36,787 nucleotides of DNA from Bacteroidales bacterium (GTDB lineage: Bacteria; Bacteroidota; Bacteroidia; Bacteroidales; WCHB1-69), in NCBI GenBank assembly GCA_031266895.1, contig JAISAD010000002.1, forward strand, positions 1 through 36,787, written 5' to 3'. The notes under the pieces were generated by a model. The model searched no databases. It was not told where the DNA came from and was given only the letters and a program-made list of their open reading frames with translations. Position numbers and translations under genes: made by a program. This document shows, in pieces, positions 35,994 through 36,787 of this stretch. The first letter of the stretch is position 1. Every line of letters starts with the position of its first letter.

Positions 35994-36452
35994 ATGAAAA
36001 GATTTATAATTTCCATGGTATGCTGTATGGCGATGAGCTGTATAAGCTACGGGCAAAGCCCAATGGAAAAGGTATATGGATATGATGCTTCCGGCAACAG
36101 AATACTGCATCATGTGCTTACCTTCCGAAGCCAAACAGTACACACTGACAGTAATAAGGAAGATTCCGTCGAAACAGCGCCGCCACCCTATTACACGGAG
36201 CAGATAGGCTCACTGCAGCTTAATGTCTATCCCAATCCGACATCGGGTCAGGTGAACATAAGTGTATTAAACCCTGTGGAGTCGGTTAGCGGCTCCATCC
36301 GGATTTACACGTTGCAGGGGCAATTGTTGCGTACCCGGCAGGTTGATGCGCCGAATTGTACTATAGATTTATCGGGCGAGCCGGCGGGCATTTACCTGGT
36401 AAAAGTGCAGTTGAACCGTTTTGAGCAGGAGTGGAAAATCATAAAAGAATAG
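35994..36452 (+). CDS. Small T9SS type A sorting-domain protein with YD-like N-terminus
   Basis: Start re-assigned to MKRFIISMVCCMAMS (signal). YGYDASGNRI; LQLNVYPNPTSGQVNISVL...GIYLVKVQLN. TATTTTTG at 35950-35957. Confidence 0.8.
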   Translation: MKRFIISMVCCMAMSCISYGQSPMEKVYGYDASGNRILHHVLTFRSQTVHTDSNKEDSVETAPPPYYTEQIGSLQLNVYPNPTSGQVNISVLNPVESVSGSIRIYTLQGQLLRTRQVDAPNCTIDLSGEPAGIYLVKVQLNRFEQEWKIIKE

Positions 36453-36464
36453 GGGAGGTAAAAG

Positions 36465-36787
36465 ATGAAAAATAGATACAGTTTATTATGGATAAAAAGA
36501 ATCACAATTATTGCCTGTTGCTTGGTCTTCACTTTGGGCAAGGCGCAAAACACCGCGTTGCCGGTAGGCAGTTTGCCCGGCAGCATAGACGTATCGGCCA
36601 CAGGAGCGGCCACTTACAGCATTCCCATAGAAGTAGTCCCGGGTACGGCGGGCATACAGCCCCATCTGTCCATAGTCTATAACAGCCAGTCGGGCAGAGG
36701 ATTGCTGGGCATGAAATGGACACTTGGCGGACTGTCGGCCATATCAAGAGCGCCTCAGACAACCTATTACGATGGTCGTCAAATGGG
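36465..36787 (+). CDS. N-terminus of an SpvB/Rhs-type secreted protein (3' truncated by window edge)
   Basis: Read directly from sequence: MKNRYSLLWIKRITIIACCLVFTLGKAQNTALPVGSLPGSIDVSATGAATYSIPIEVVPGTAGIQPHLSIVYNSQSGRGLLGMKWTLGGLSAISRAPQTTYYDGRQM. Confidence 0.85.
   Translation, partial: MKNRYSLLWIKRITIIACCLVFTLGKAQNTALPVGSLPGSIDVSATGAATYSIPIEVVPGTAGIQPHLSIVYNSQSGRGLLGMKWTLGGLSAISRAPQTTYYDGRQM

Overview
Window from a Bacteroidetes (Bacteroidales-like) chromosome. The taxon is inferred from T9SS C-terminal sorting domains, promoters of the TAnnTTTG type, and gene content. Recognisable genes: biotin carrier and beta subunits of a Na+-translocating decarboxylase, hutI, a TdeIII-like type II restriction-modification pair, an MFS transporter, a DUF1015 protein, tRNA-Arg(CCT), a T9SS choice-of-anchor protein, ssb, tex, a giant (~1496 aa) secreted protein of unknown function, a PlsC-like acyltransferase, pyrG, a stand-alone LytTR protein, small lipoproteins and membrane proteins, PepSY-like repeats, a GH92 glycosidase, and the start of an SpvB/Rhs-type gene that is missing from the ORF track. 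The most striking element is non-coding: about 2.7 kb (21.4-24.1 kb) containing 13 tandem units on the minus strand. Each unit has a Bacteroidetes -7 box (TATTTTTG), a variable 22-84 nt segment, a conserved GCAACGG...CCGTTGC hairpin followed by a T-tract (intrinsic terminator), and usually a conserved ~150 bp spacer leading to the next promoter. It reads as an array of about 13 autonomous small-RNA genes of roughly 60-115 nt, with constant flanks, variable 5' modules and compensatory changes in the terminator stem. A second structured non-coding element, a ~103 bp nested inverted repeat, lies upstream of the LytTR gene. All calls come from reading the sequence; no searches or folding software were run.
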